Below are positions 50,097-60,005 of a DNA stretch of 64,000 bases, piece after piece (the stretch's first letter is position 1; each line of letters begins with the position of its first letter). This stretch comes from Candidatus Poribacteria bacterium (GTDB taxonomy: Bacteria; Poribacteria; WGA-4E; WGA-3G): NCBI GenBank assembly GCA_026710795.1, contig JAPOQK010000043.1, positions 21,387-85,386 of the forward strand, written 5' to 3'. A model generated the notes under the pieces. It saw only the letters and a program-made list of their open reading frames with translations, was not told the origin of the DNA and did not search any database. The translations under genes were made by a program, and so were the position numbers.

Positions 50097-51734
50097 CTAA
50101 TGTGCCAAAGCTTGCACAAAACTTTTAGTTACCCTATCAATAGTGTCCCTCACATCAAAGAGTGCGTCAGCTGCATGATATAACTCATCTTTCTCAAGTT
50201 TTTCATAGGGTAAAGCAATAGCATATTCAACTGCTGCAGCTTCATAACAGATCTCACGGAACTGTCGAGAACTAGTAGAATTGCCACCAGTTTCGAACGC
50301 GCTAGCAATTTGGGGATGATCTAAATTTATGAAAATTGTCTTTGTTGCACCATCATACCTCGATCTATTTTGTTCAACTGTATAGTGCTCAAATTCAATA
50401 GAAAATACTACTTTTCTCATTTTTTCATCCTTTCCGATTAAGCTGTTTTTTGTACTCTGTTTATTTATATGTTGCTTAGTAGGACGGTCTTTTGTGTTGT
50501 TTTCTGGAGAAGTTTGCTCAATATCTTCCTTGTTTTTGGTCGTTTTTTCTGAGTCCTCCGAGGACGTTTGCTTATTAACCATATTTAATTGGAGTTCACC
50601 TTCACTATCAAGTATTTCTTTCACGCTTTTATCTCCAGAACGTTTCGAAACTCTTTGTGCTAATTCAAACTCTATCTCCTGCTGAAAAAAGTCTTGATTG
50701 AGTATGTTTGATATCCTTTCAGCTTCTTTCTCTAACTTTGCTTGTATTTCTGACTTGCGTTCTTGATACACTTGTCTTACATAATCAGATCTTATATCTT
50801 CAAGTTCCTTTGACAGCCAACCTAGCAGGACAACAACAACAGGATTTTGTCTGTTTAGCGTATTATTTCGCGTATTATCAAAAGCAGGAATTGGCCATTC
50901 ACCATCCTCTAAGATCGGCACATCTATCTGTCCAAAAATATGATTTGCACTCTCTTTCCGTTCAATTCCTGCAAGAGTTGTTTCATGCCAGATGCCGTGT
51001 GACAAGATATTGATTCCGCGAGTCTCATCGTCTAATGGTATTGGAGATATCTTCACATTCAATGATACACCACCAATGTGTTTGACGACATCTGCTTGCG
51101 GAAAACGTGTAAATTCCTTTATAAATGGAGGTTCTTTAAATTTGCAGACATGTCCATTTACAGTAACACGTGCACGGGTGCGATAACGACTTAGGTGACG
51201 TTCAAGATATGAAATAACATTATCAACATTTGAGCGTTTTACATTTAACTCCTGTATAATTATGATCGTTCCATCATCTTCATGGGTTTGCTGATTCACT
51301 TCAACATCTTTAACAGAGAATGGTTCACCACTTTGTGCCCGTTCAATGTCCTTTCTGTGTAACTCAACGACATTCCTAGAACCAGACTGAATTGTGTCAA
51401 TGCGGAGAGAATTTGCCAAGCCAAAAGCTGCACATTTACCGGTTCCAAATCGTCCCCGGACTTTCCTTCCCTGTTTTCTAAGAATATTCTCTCCATGCAT
51501 CTGGAAGAACTTGCTTAACTCTTTTCTAGACATCCCGCGACTATTGTCAGATATTCTGACCTCATGGCTTGTTATTTCAATTGCAATGACTGCTATAGGA
51601 CCTTCTTTTGCGGCATCTAGAGAGTTTGCAACGTACTCCCAAACAACCTTGGGCATGGTGTTAAAGTATGCAGCGTTCTGGAGGAAATCTCTAGCTACAT
51701 GCGAAGTCACTTCAATATTTTGTCGTATTGACAT
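50097..51734 (-). CDS. GHKL (HATPase) ATP-binding protein
   Basis: N box WEYVANSLDAA; ISDNSRGMSRKEL; RGRFGTGKCAAFGLA; start placed at MSIRQNIEVTS (ATG 51734), which overlaps the upstream stop as TAATG. Confidence 0.85.
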   Translation of the reverse strand: MSIRQNIEVTSHVARDFLQNAAYFNTMPKVVWEYVANSLDAAKEGPIAVIAIEITSHEVRISDNSRGMSRKELSKFFQMHGENILRKQGRKVRGRFGTGKCAAFGLANSLRIDTIQSGSRNVVELHRKDIERAQSGEPFSVKDVEVNQQTHEDDGTIIIIQELNVKRSNVDNVISYLERHLSRYRTRARVTVNGHVCKFKEPPFIKEFTRFPQADVVKHIGGVSLNVKISPIPLDDETRGINILSHGIWHETTLAGIERKESANHIFGQIDVPILEDGEWPIPAFDNTRNNTLNRQNPVVVVLLGWLSKELEDIRSDYVRQVYQERKSEIQAKLEKEAERISNILNQDFFQQEIEFELAQRVSKRSGDKSVKEILDSEGELQLNMVNKQTSSEDSEKTTKNKEDIEQTSPENNTKDRPTKQHINKQSTKNSLIGKDEKMRKVVFSIEFEHYTVEQNRSRYDGATKTIFINLDHPQIASAFETGGNSTSSRQFREICYEAAAVEYAIALPYEKLEKDELYHAADALFDVRDTIDRVTKSFVQALAH

Positions 51735-52315
51735 TATCGTATCTCCTGTGGAAACTTTGCTTGAAGAAAATCCCATAATTTTGATAGAGTGTAATCATCA
51801 ATTACAGTGTTCGCTATGATTGCGTACCGTCTTTGACGGGCTTTGGTTTGAAAATACTCATTCACTCGTGCAAACTCATAGAAATCTTGCAATACTATTG
51901 CTTCAGATTCTTCGCTAATAAATAGTTTGTAAGCCCTTGTGTTACATAAACGCTTGTGTTCTACTTCTTGGTTTGCAGAGATAGAAATTGCTTTAACATT
52001 AACTGAAAGTTGTTCATGAATTGGCTTTAGGTCTATGCTTTTTATCCACATCAAACCTGCAGGACTCAACATCCATCCTTTTGTATTGTTTCCGACTATT
52101 AATCCTCCGTTTTGAGATTTCTTTGCGCTTCGGAGTGCAATACTAACGGCGTCAAGATCAATTCGCTCAGGATATTTTCGCCAATTAAAACGTCCCGGAG
52201 CAATATCGTTTACCTTGATAGCAACTTCCTCCCTATCAACATAAGTTACATCTCCGTTTAAGATTGCAACGACTATTGTAACGAGTTGAACTTTTGTGAA
52301 TTCATTATTATGCAT
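51734..52315 (-). CDS. Hypothetical protein (possible winged-helix-like N-terminus)
   Basis: 193 aa; overlaps both neighbouring genes, so co-translated. Confidence 0.75.
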   Translation of the reverse strand: MHNNEFTKVQLVTIVVAILNGDVTYVDREEVAIKVNDIAPGRFNWRKYPERIDLDAVSIALRSAKKSQNGGLIVGNNTKGWMLSPAGLMWIKSIDLKPIHEQLSVNVKAISISANQEVEHKRLCNTRAYKLFISEESEAIVLQDFYEFARVNEYFQTKARQRRYAIIANTVIDDYTLSKLWDFLQAKFPQEIR

Positions 52316-54452
52316 CTGTCCCTACTTTTTCTATTGTAACAGTTCTGTTCCATGTATTGAATATAAGCATCAGGCGATTCCCTGGTTGACAATTTAGCAA
52401 TTTAAAAGGTATTTTAAGATGGCGAAATTCGTTCTCAGTTACATATAGTCTGCCAACTCTTTCTCCTTGAACATAGCAATTCCAATCCTCACCACTTAAA
52501 TTTGGAAAATTATCGCAAGAAACGGTGCCTAGTCCTATGACAATAGCACTAACGGTAAAACTTACGATCACATTTCCATCTGTTTTATACTCTACTTCTG
52601 GATTCAAAAATTGTCGGTCTCTAGAGACTTTGGCACGCTCAATGTCATGGTAACTTATTGATCTTCCGCGCACTTTATATAGAGCAATCTCTATCTTCTC
52701 AAACAACGGAGAATTATTCAGAGTTGCGGATAACGCGGAAATAGACTGATTGCTTTTTATGAAAGCGTGAACTAATTCTGAATGATGTACCACTGGACCG
52801 ATTCGATCCAAACAATTTATTATAATAGTTTCGCTTGCATTTAGATTCGCGTCATAGTTTCCATCCCAATAGTACATTCCTTCATCACATTTGTAATCAT
52901 GAATTCTGGCTATCTCCTTCATCACATCAGGAGGAGGTACTGGAAATTTAGTCCTTGATAAAACATGTCGAAGACCAGAACACATATCATCAATAGACAT
53001 AGGACCGCAATAAGAAAACATCTTACGGATACCGTTATGGAAAACGTCATTTTTTGTGATTAAGTGAGAATCTTTCATTTCTTTTGGGATAAACCAGTCA
53101 TTACAGAGCATTTTATATCCTAACCCTTGTAATATATCTTTTGTTTCCTCAATCCTTATACTTAGTTCTTGAGATAACCATTTAGCATATACTCCACCGG
53201 AATGTTTCGTGTGCCGGTTGATAAGTCTTTTATCTTTATTTGGCAATCTCTTACATGCATGCAGAATCTTAGCAGGGACATTTGGTAAACCAGCATTGGT
53301 AAGTTGTAAGGAATATTGAAGGCACTTAGGTATTTGAAGATAGGGGATATTATACTCAACCAACATATTGCAGATTGCTATCATAACTTCAACCACATCT
53401 TTACTGGCAACGTCCTGAGATTTCCAATTACCAACGAGACCTGATGAACGAATGCATTCTGTCCATCCTTCATAGTTGACATCAAGGCCAATGTCTCTAG
53501 CAATGAGAAGAGCTGACTGTATTCTGATCAAAGACGGCGCGCCTTTGAGATCTCTGATAGAATTAGCATCAACTATTCCACTGACCTTGTTGTTCAATTT
53601 GTTTTTAAATTCGTTATCTATCTGTCTGACTCTCTCGCGTGAAATACCCATTTCTTTTCCAATTTGAGTTAGTGTTTTCACTTCAAAACCATATCTTGAT
53701 AATAGTAAGGTAATAGAATGCTGTGCGGAAACTGAGTCAATTAAATATTCAAGTTCCTCACAGATATTGAGTGAGGAACTCAAAATAGTTGCTAATACTT
53801 GATAAACTTCGCTATTTGTGCATGTTTCAGTTTCTGTAAGCCAATCCTTAACCGAACGATCAGCAACTATCGCGTTTTTGTGGAGCAATTCTGCTGACAA
53901 CTGTTTCGTAATTAGAGATGATTGCCAATTGATAACACTGTCTGGTATTTCGTCTACGTTCATTGAACTTTGAATTCTGTCTGGATTTACACCGACTTTA
54001 CTTGAATAATCAATTTCAACACTTGCCAGTCTTTCCTGTATATTCAAGATACTTTTTTTTCCAAGTCCGCGAATTTTTCGGATCTCACCTGATTCGACAA
54101 GATGTACAACTTCTGGAATAGTTTGAATTCCTGCGTTTCGCAATGCGTTACGGGCTCGTTTTGCTAATTGTAATCGACCTAATCCAAGAATCGTATTTGC
54201 ATTTGATTCTATATTTTGTCCCCCTCCAATTTTCGTATTAACAAGACGATCTTCTATTTCCAATATACATTTTTTCCCAAGTCCGCGAATGTTAGCAATC
54301 ATTCCTGATTTAACCAAGTCTGTGACTTCTCCAATCGTGCGAATACCTGAACGTCTAAGCGCGTTATTAGAACGTTTGGACAAGTGTAAATGTTCAATTA
54401 AATCTTCTTTGGAGAGATGGAAATCTAATTGTAAAGGTTGACTCACAAGCAA
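52308..54452 (-). CDS. Tandem RpoA-CTD-like HhH domains plus sigma70 region 4-like HTH protein
   Basis: LHLSKRSNNALRRSGIRTIGEVTDLVKSGMIANIRGLGKKCILEIEDRL and LAKRARNALRNAGIQTIPEVVHLVESGEIRKIRGLGKKSILNIQERL; TLTQIGKEMGISRERVRQIDNEFKNKL. Confidence 0.85.
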   Translation of the reverse strand: MLVSQPLQLDFHLSKEDLIEHLHLSKRSNNALRRSGIRTIGEVTDLVKSGMIANIRGLGKKCILEIEDRLVNTKIGGGQNIESNANTILGLGRLQLAKRARNALRNAGIQTIPEVVHLVESGEIRKIRGLGKKSILNIQERLASVEIDYSSKVGVNPDRIQSSMNVDEIPDSVINWQSSLITKQLSAELLHKNAIVADRSVKDWLTETETCTNSEVYQVLATILSSSLNICEELEYLIDSVSAQHSITLLLSRYGFEVKTLTQIGKEMGISRERVRQIDNEFKNKLNNKVSGIVDANSIRDLKGAPSLIRIQSALLIARDIGLDVNYEGWTECIRSSGLVGNWKSQDVASKDVVEVMIAICNMLVEYNIPYLQIPKCLQYSLQLTNAGLPNVPAKILHACKRLPNKDKRLINRHTKHSGGVYAKWLSQELSIRIEETKDILQGLGYKMLCNDWFIPKEMKDSHLITKNDVFHNGIRKMFSYCGPMSIDDMCSGLRHVLSRTKFPVPPPDVMKEIARIHDYKCDEGMYYWDGNYDANLNASETIIINCLDRIGPVVHHSELVHAFIKSNQSISALSATLNNSPLFEKIEIALYKVRGRSISYHDIERAKVSRDRQFLNPEVEYKTDGNVIVSFTVSAIVIGLGTVSCDNFPNLSGEDWNCYVQGERVGRLYVTENEFRHLKIPFKLLNCQPGNRLMLIFNTWNRTVTIEKVGTDA

Positions 54453-54864
54453 ACCTCTAACGATTTTGTTATAAATTCATTTACTATTGTAATTTTTTAA
54501 ATCATACTATCATACTTATGCTTAAGTGTTATAGGACCATAAATACCAAATATTATAGTGCATCTGGTCGTAGAGGGATACGACAAGGACAAACTTAGTT
54601 TTCGTGGTAAAACTATGATCCACTAGACATACCAAATTGGGATACGGGTTTATCAAGTTGATCCAAAACTTATGTTAAATGACACGGGAACGTATGATAT
54701 CCAACACACCTTGGTCTGCGAGGTTAATAATTTCAGAAATCCTCCCTAACCTCTACTACATTATACGGATGCTAATCGCGTAATTTTGTCTCCAATTTCG
54801 ATTAATACATCCATTGATTTTCACCCTTGGTTTATATGTTAGAAACCTTTATATTCAAATAGCA

Positions 54865-55812
54865 CTAAAATCCAAGCTGCTTATCTACAACATTCTTCAA
54901 TTCTTCACCCTTTAGATACCGCTCAAGGTTGTCCAAGAAAAACTCGGTGATACGACGCATGCGATGCTGTGACCCACCTGCAGCGTGTGGTGAAATGATA
55001 ACGTTATCCATATCCCACAACGGACTATCTTCAGGAAGCGGTTCGATCTCTGTTACATCCAATCCCGCACCAGCGATTTTTCCAGCTTGCAGTATCTCAA
55101 TAAGGTCTGCTTCGTTGACAATTGGTCCGCGGGCGACGTTGATGAAATACGCAGTCGGTTGCATGACAGATAGGTTTTCAGCATTAATCAGTCCTTGTGT
55201 CTCCTCAGTTAAGGGGCAAGCAATCATCACAACATCCACCCGACTCATTACATCTGCGAGTTTATCCATAGGCAACAGTTCATCAACGTTCTCAGGCTTA
55301 TCGGTGCGGTAAGCATCAACAGCGATAACGTGCATGTCAAAACCTTTTGCTCGTTTTACCATCTGCATACCGATACCACCTAACCCAACTATGCCAATAT
55401 TGAAGCCATCAACCTCAATCATCGGAGATTTGCTACCACCCCACTTATGGTTGTCTTGGTTGCGGACAAAATGATGGATACCGCGCGTTAAACCGAGTAG
55501 AAGCGCAAATGCTTGATCAGCAACGTGGGTTCCATACAGACCCGCAGCGTTCGTCAAAATAACATCGCTCTCGCGTATTGCGGGATACATGTGTTTATCC
55601 ATGCCTGCACTGGATGCTTGTATCCATTTTATATTGGGTAGAAGTGGGAATATATCTTCACTACAGAACCCAAAGTAAATATCAGTATCTTTACCCTCTT
55701 CAGCAATTTCCTCTCGTGAAGACGGTATGACATAGTTGTGTTCACTACCGATGATGTTATCTAACTGCTTTAATTGGTCGTCTTCCACTCTATGTTGTAA
55801 TAATATCTTCAT
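54865..55812 (-). CDS. D-2-hydroxyacid dehydrogenase (NAD-binding)
   Basis: IGIVGLGGIGMQMVKRAKGFDMHVIAVD; NVARGPIVNEADLIEILQAGKIAGAGLDVTEIEPL. Confidence 0.93.
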   Translation of the reverse strand: MKILLQHRVEDDQLKQLDNIIGSEHNYVIPSSREEIAEEGKDTDIYFGFCSEDIFPLLPNIKWIQASSAGMDKHMYPAIRESDVILTNAAGLYGTHVADQAFALLLGLTRGIHHFVRNQDNHKWGGSKSPMIEVDGFNIGIVGLGGIGMQMVKRAKGFDMHVIAVDAYRTDKPENVDELLPMDKLADVMSRVDVVMIACPLTEETQGLINAENLSVMQPTAYFINVARGPIVNEADLIEILQAGKIAGAGLDVTEIEPLPEDSPLWDMDNVIISPHAAGGSQHRMRRITEFFLDNLERYLKGEELKNVVDKQLGF

Positions 55813-55845
55813 ATATTTCCTTTCGTGTGCTTGTGTGATTTATGC

Positions 55846-56739
55846 TTACCAAGGAGGTGTTTCTGGTAGTAATTCTTGAAATTTACTGAGTAATTCATCT
55901 TCATAGCTGCCTACATAATTTCCGTTGAAGAATCTATCTATGCCTTCGTCAAGGAAGTGTGCCCAAGATGTATCTTCTGCACCGGGATTGACGGGAAAAA
56001 ACAGTGCATCCACACTACGACCCGCTTTTAAGTCCCCAGGTGAATCGCCTATCATCAATACGTGGTTTTCAGGATACTTGTCCTTTGTTGTGATGGTAAG
56101 GTGTTCTGTTTTCGTTCCCATCTCTTGTCCGGCAATCAAGGCAACGTATTGGTCAATATCGTGTTCGTCCCATTCACGTTTGAGTGCTTCATCTGGCGTA
56201 GCCGAAACCACAATGACATCTGCTTTTCCTTGAAGACGTTGTAATGCTTCACGGACACCGGGAAATGGAGGAAGGTTGTAGACAATCTCAGCAACACTTT
56301 CATTCACACCGAGACTCCATTTCATCACATGTTCTAACTCGTCCTGTCTTTCACCAGTTGCATTATCAATTGCTTCCTGAAGCGCGGGATTGCCAAGTTT
56401 CGTTTCGGTTTCAGTCCATTCTCGCAAATGTGGTAGCTCTGGAATTTCTAAACCCATCTTCTGTACAAGATCCATTTCCCGTAAATAATCAAACACAAGA
56501 AGAACTGCTTTAAACCGATTTGTGCCACGCATTGTGGAGTATAAGTTAACAAAATCCCATGCCTGATGAACTTGTCGTGAGATAGATGCCAACCCAAAAT
56601 GCTTGACGACATTTACGCTAAAACAGTCGTTATGTTTGACTTCCATGCTATTGAAAACACATCCATCTGAGTCAATTCCAACAAAATATTCGTGTTGTGG
56701 TGTAAAGTCGTGTAATGCTTGTTGCGGTCCTTGAGACAT
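55846..56739 (-). CDS. HAD superfamily hydrolase
   Basis: VGIDSDGCVFNSM; VIVVSATPDEALKREW; VLMIGDSPGDLKAG. Confidence 0.85.
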   Translation of the reverse strand: MSQGPQQALHDFTPQHEYFVGIDSDGCVFNSMEVKHNDCFSVNVVKHFGLASISRQVHQAWDFVNLYSTMRGTNRFKAVLLVFDYLREMDLVQKMGLEIPELPHLREWTETETKLGNPALQEAIDNATGERQDELEHVMKWSLGVNESVAEIVYNLPPFPGVREALQRLQGKADVIVVSATPDEALKREWDEHDIDQYVALIAGQEMGTKTEHLTITTKDKYPENHVLMIGDSPGDLKAGRSVDALFFPVNPGAEDTSWAHFLDEGIDRFFNGNYVGSYEDELLSKFQELLPETPPW

Positions 56740-56795
56740 AATTCTCCTTATAGTATGAATACCCGATACTTCGACACATCGGAGTACCTGCTGCT

Positions 56796-58259
56796 TTATT
56801 CAACAATAACTTCCGGACGGTTTTCTAACATCCATTCAGTATGGAACACCGTCGGTTCACCATCATCTCCAAGAATGGTATTTCCATCTGCATCTAATTT
56901 ATTGTAGGTATGTGCACCGAAAAAGTCACGCATTGCTTGGATCAGGTTAGCAGAAAGCCTACTACTGCGATAACTATCAAAATATGCTAACGCAGAACTA
57001 AACGCTGGGATCGGTACACCAAGTTGTGTAGCAGTGCTTATGACATTTCGCCAGTTAGATTGTGCCGCTTCTATGATACCACGGAAATAGGAGTCGAGTA
57101 ACAGATTAGGAAGTTCTGGATTTCGTTCAAACGCTTCTGCTATCCGATGTAGGAATTTTGCCCGAATGATACAGCCACCACGCCAACCTAAAGCGATTTT
57201 ACCGAGATCCAAACCCCATTCATTTTCTGCACTTGCTTCGCGCATCAATGCGAATCCTTGTGCATAAGAGCATATTTTTGCGGCATATAGTGCATCGTGG
57301 ATAGCATTTAGTGCTTCCTCACGGTCACCATCAAAATTACCTTTCGGTCCGTTGATTACCTTGGATGCGTCAACCCGTTCGCTTTTGATAGCAGAGATAC
57401 AACGTGCAAAAACCGCCTCTGCAATAGTAGGAGCAGATATTCCCAGATCAAGTGCTGAGATACTTGTCCATTTACCAGTACCCTTTTGTCCTGCTTTATC
57501 TAAAACAACATCCACAAATGGTGTGCCGTTTGCATCCCGTTGTGTGAATATGTCAGCAGTTATCTCAATAAGGTAGGAATTGAGTTCACCTTGATTCCAT
57601 TCGTTAAAGACTTCGTGCATCTCATCAGCGTTCATATCCAAAACGTTTTTCATGAGAGAATACGCTTCACAGATCAGTTGCATATCCCCGTATTCAATAC
57701 CGTTATGCACCATTTTGACGTAATGTCCTGCACCGTTTGGACCAATGTAGGAACAACAAGGCGTACCCTCAACTTGTGCTGCTATTTTTGTGAAGATCGG
57801 TTCTACGAGAGTATAAGCTTCTGGAGAACCTCCTGGCATCATTGCTGGTCCTTTGAGCGCACCTTCTTCACCGCCAGAAATTCCTGTGCCGATAAATAGT
57901 ATATCTTTTTCATTTAATTCCTGATGCCGACGAATTGTATCGTTGAAATTCGAGTTTCCACCATCAATAATCAGGTCACCCTTTGAGAGATGTGGAACTA
58001 ATAACTCAATAAACGCGTCAACAGGTTCACCTGCTTTAACCATCAATATTATTTTTCTTGGTGTCTCTAATTTACCAATGAATTCAGGTATGGAGTGTGT
58101 TCCGATTATATTTTTTCCATTTGCCGACCCTTCAATGAAATCATCTACGCGAGAAACGGTTCGGTTAAAAACCGCTACCTCAAAGCCTTTGCTTTCCATA
58201 TTCAGTGCAAGGTTTTCACCCATCACTGCTAATCCGATGAGACCGATATCTGCTGCCAA
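56796..58259 (-). CDS. gnd: 6-phosphogluconate dehydrogenase, decarboxylating
   Basis: IGLIGLAVMGENLALNMESKGF; IIDGGNSNFNDTIRRHQEL; GISGGEEGALKGPAMMPGG; VKMVHNGIEYGDMQLICEAY. Confidence 0.98.
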   Translation of the reverse strand: MAADIGLIGLAVMGENLALNMESKGFEVAVFNRTVSRVDDFIEGSANGKNIIGTHSIPEFIGKLETPRKIILMVKAGEPVDAFIELLVPHLSKGDLIIDGGNSNFNDTIRRHQELNEKDILFIGTGISGGEEGALKGPAMMPGGSPEAYTLVEPIFTKIAAQVEGTPCCSYIGPNGAGHYVKMVHNGIEYGDMQLICEAYSLMKNVLDMNADEMHEVFNEWNQGELNSYLIEITADIFTQRDANGTPFVDVVLDKAGQKGTGKWTSISALDLGISAPTIAEAVFARCISAIKSERVDASKVINGPKGNFDGDREEALNAIHDALYAAKICSYAQGFALMREASAENEWGLDLGKIALGWRGGCIIRAKFLHRIAEAFERNPELPNLLLDSYFRGIIEAAQSNWRNVISTATQLGVPIPAFSSALAYFDSYRSSRLSANLIQAMRDFFGAHTYNKLDADGNTILGDDGEPTVFHTEWMLENRPEVIVE

Positions 58260-58458
58260 ATTTATTTCCTCCTATCATGTCCTGTATTTTCCTATCATAC
58301 ACTGCAAAAGGTAAGAATGTCAACTGCAAAATAAACGCAGTTGACATATCCTATGTCCGTAGAATATCGTGGATGTTTATAACTACGATTCTGGTAGGGA
58401 ATGCTATAATGAATGGAAAAACAGAGTTTTATGAAACTGTTTTTGTATTATCGGACAA

Positions 58459-59955
58459 CTAACTTATAGCCTGCCAAATTGGTTCGGCACCTTCAACACC
58501 GACAAGTTTTTTATCCAAACCACCGTGAAAATATGTGAGTCGATTCGGTTCAATACCAAGTTGATGAAGAATAGTAGCGTGTAGGTTTCTAACATGAAAC
58601 GGGTCTATTGCAGCTGCACTACCGAGTTCGTCTGTTTCACCAACGCTTATGCCACCCTTGATACCACCACCCGCTATCCACATCGTGAATCCATAAGAGT
58701 TGTGGTCCCGTCCAGTGCCTTTTGCATATTCTGCTGTTGGTTGACGACCGAATTCACCACCCCATACAACTATTGTTTCGTCAAGTAGACCACGTTGTTT
58801 CAGGTCTTTAAGTAGTCCTGCAATCGGTTTATCAGTCGCCTTGGCATGTTTGTTATGATTTTTTTCAATACCCCCGTGTGCATCCCAATTGTCGTCATTA
58901 TGTGCACCCCCAGAGTAGACCTGAATGAAACGCACTCCGCGTTCGACCAGTCTCCTTGCTAAGAGGCATTTTTTTCCATACTCCTCTGTTTCTTTCTGAT
59001 CAACCCCGTAAAGAGTCTTAATATGTTCTGGTTCACTATCTATATCAACCGCTTCTGGTGCCGCAGACTGCATCTTATATGCCAACTCATAACTTGATAT
59101 TCGCGCAGCAAGATCGGTGTTATCCGTCCGTTTAGATAGGTGTGTTGAATTGTATTTCTGCATATAATCAAGCAACCTTCTTTGCTCACTGTCTGTCATG
59201 TCATCAGATCGTTTCAAATTGAGTATCGGTTCTCCTTCAGAACGGAATACGGTGCCTTGATAAACAGCAGGCATATACCCGCTACTCCAGTTTTTGGCAC
59301 CGCTGATCGGACCACCAGTTCGATCAAGCATTACAACATATCCAGGAAGATTCTCATTCTCACTTCCAAGTCCGTAGTTCACCCAAGATCCAAGTGATGG
59401 GTGACCACTGATGATACGACCTGCATTCATCATCAGCATCGCTGAACCGTGCAATGGTGAGTCAGCAGTCATTGATTTGATGAAAGCGATGTCATCAACA
59501 CATGTTGCAATGTGAGGAAATAGATCGGAAACCCACTGACCCGATTCGCCATACTGTTTGAACTCCCATTTGGGACCGACGATACGTCCCTTATTTCTCT
59601 CACCACCACGACCTTTTGTTTTCACTTGAACAGTCTTATCATTTAGTCTAATCAATTCTGGTTTGTAGTCAAAAGTATCAACATGACTTGGACCACCATA
59701 CATGAACAAGAAGATTACTCGTTTTGCCTTAGGGGTGAAGTGGGAGGGTTTAGGGGCAAGCGGGTTGTTGTAAGGGGTCACACCATCTGCCGCGAATGCT
59801 TGAGAATCGAGAAAACCGTCTGAAGATAACAGTCCTGTCAATGCTAATGATGCAAATCCACCAGCGATGTTACCAAGAAATTCTCGTCGGGTTTGACCAC
59901 AAAAATTGCTTTTTGGTTTTGTCGTTTTATAAGTCTCAGGTTGACTGCTCATCAT
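58459..59955 (-). CDS. DUF1501 domain-containing protein (TAT-exported sulfatase-like)
   Basis: QTRREFLGNIAGGFASLALTGLL; KRVIFLFMYGGPSHVDTFDYKP; TIVVWGGEFGRQPT. Confidence 0.93.
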   Translation of the reverse strand: MMSSQPETYKTTKPKSNFCGQTRREFLGNIAGGFASLALTGLLSSDGFLDSQAFAADGVTPYNNPLAPKPSHFTPKAKRVIFLFMYGGPSHVDTFDYKPELIRLNDKTVQVKTKGRGGERNKGRIVGPKWEFKQYGESGQWVSDLFPHIATCVDDIAFIKSMTADSPLHGSAMLMMNAGRIISGHPSLGSWVNYGLGSENENLPGYVVMLDRTGGPISGAKNWSSGYMPAVYQGTVFRSEGEPILNLKRSDDMTDSEQRRLLDYMQKYNSTHLSKRTDNTDLAARISSYELAYKMQSAAPEAVDIDSEPEHIKTLYGVDQKETEEYGKKCLLARRLVERGVRFIQVYSGGAHNDDNWDAHGGIEKNHNKHAKATDKPIAGLLKDLKQRGLLDETIVVWGGEFGRQPTAEYAKGTGRDHNSYGFTMWIAGGGIKGGISVGETDELGSAAAIDPFHVRNLHATILHQLGIEPNRLTYFHGGLDKKLVGVEGAEPIWQAIS

Positions 59956-60005
59956 ATATCTCCAATCTTAGAGTTTCTATTTTCCAGTTTCAAAATAGTG
60001 ACAAC

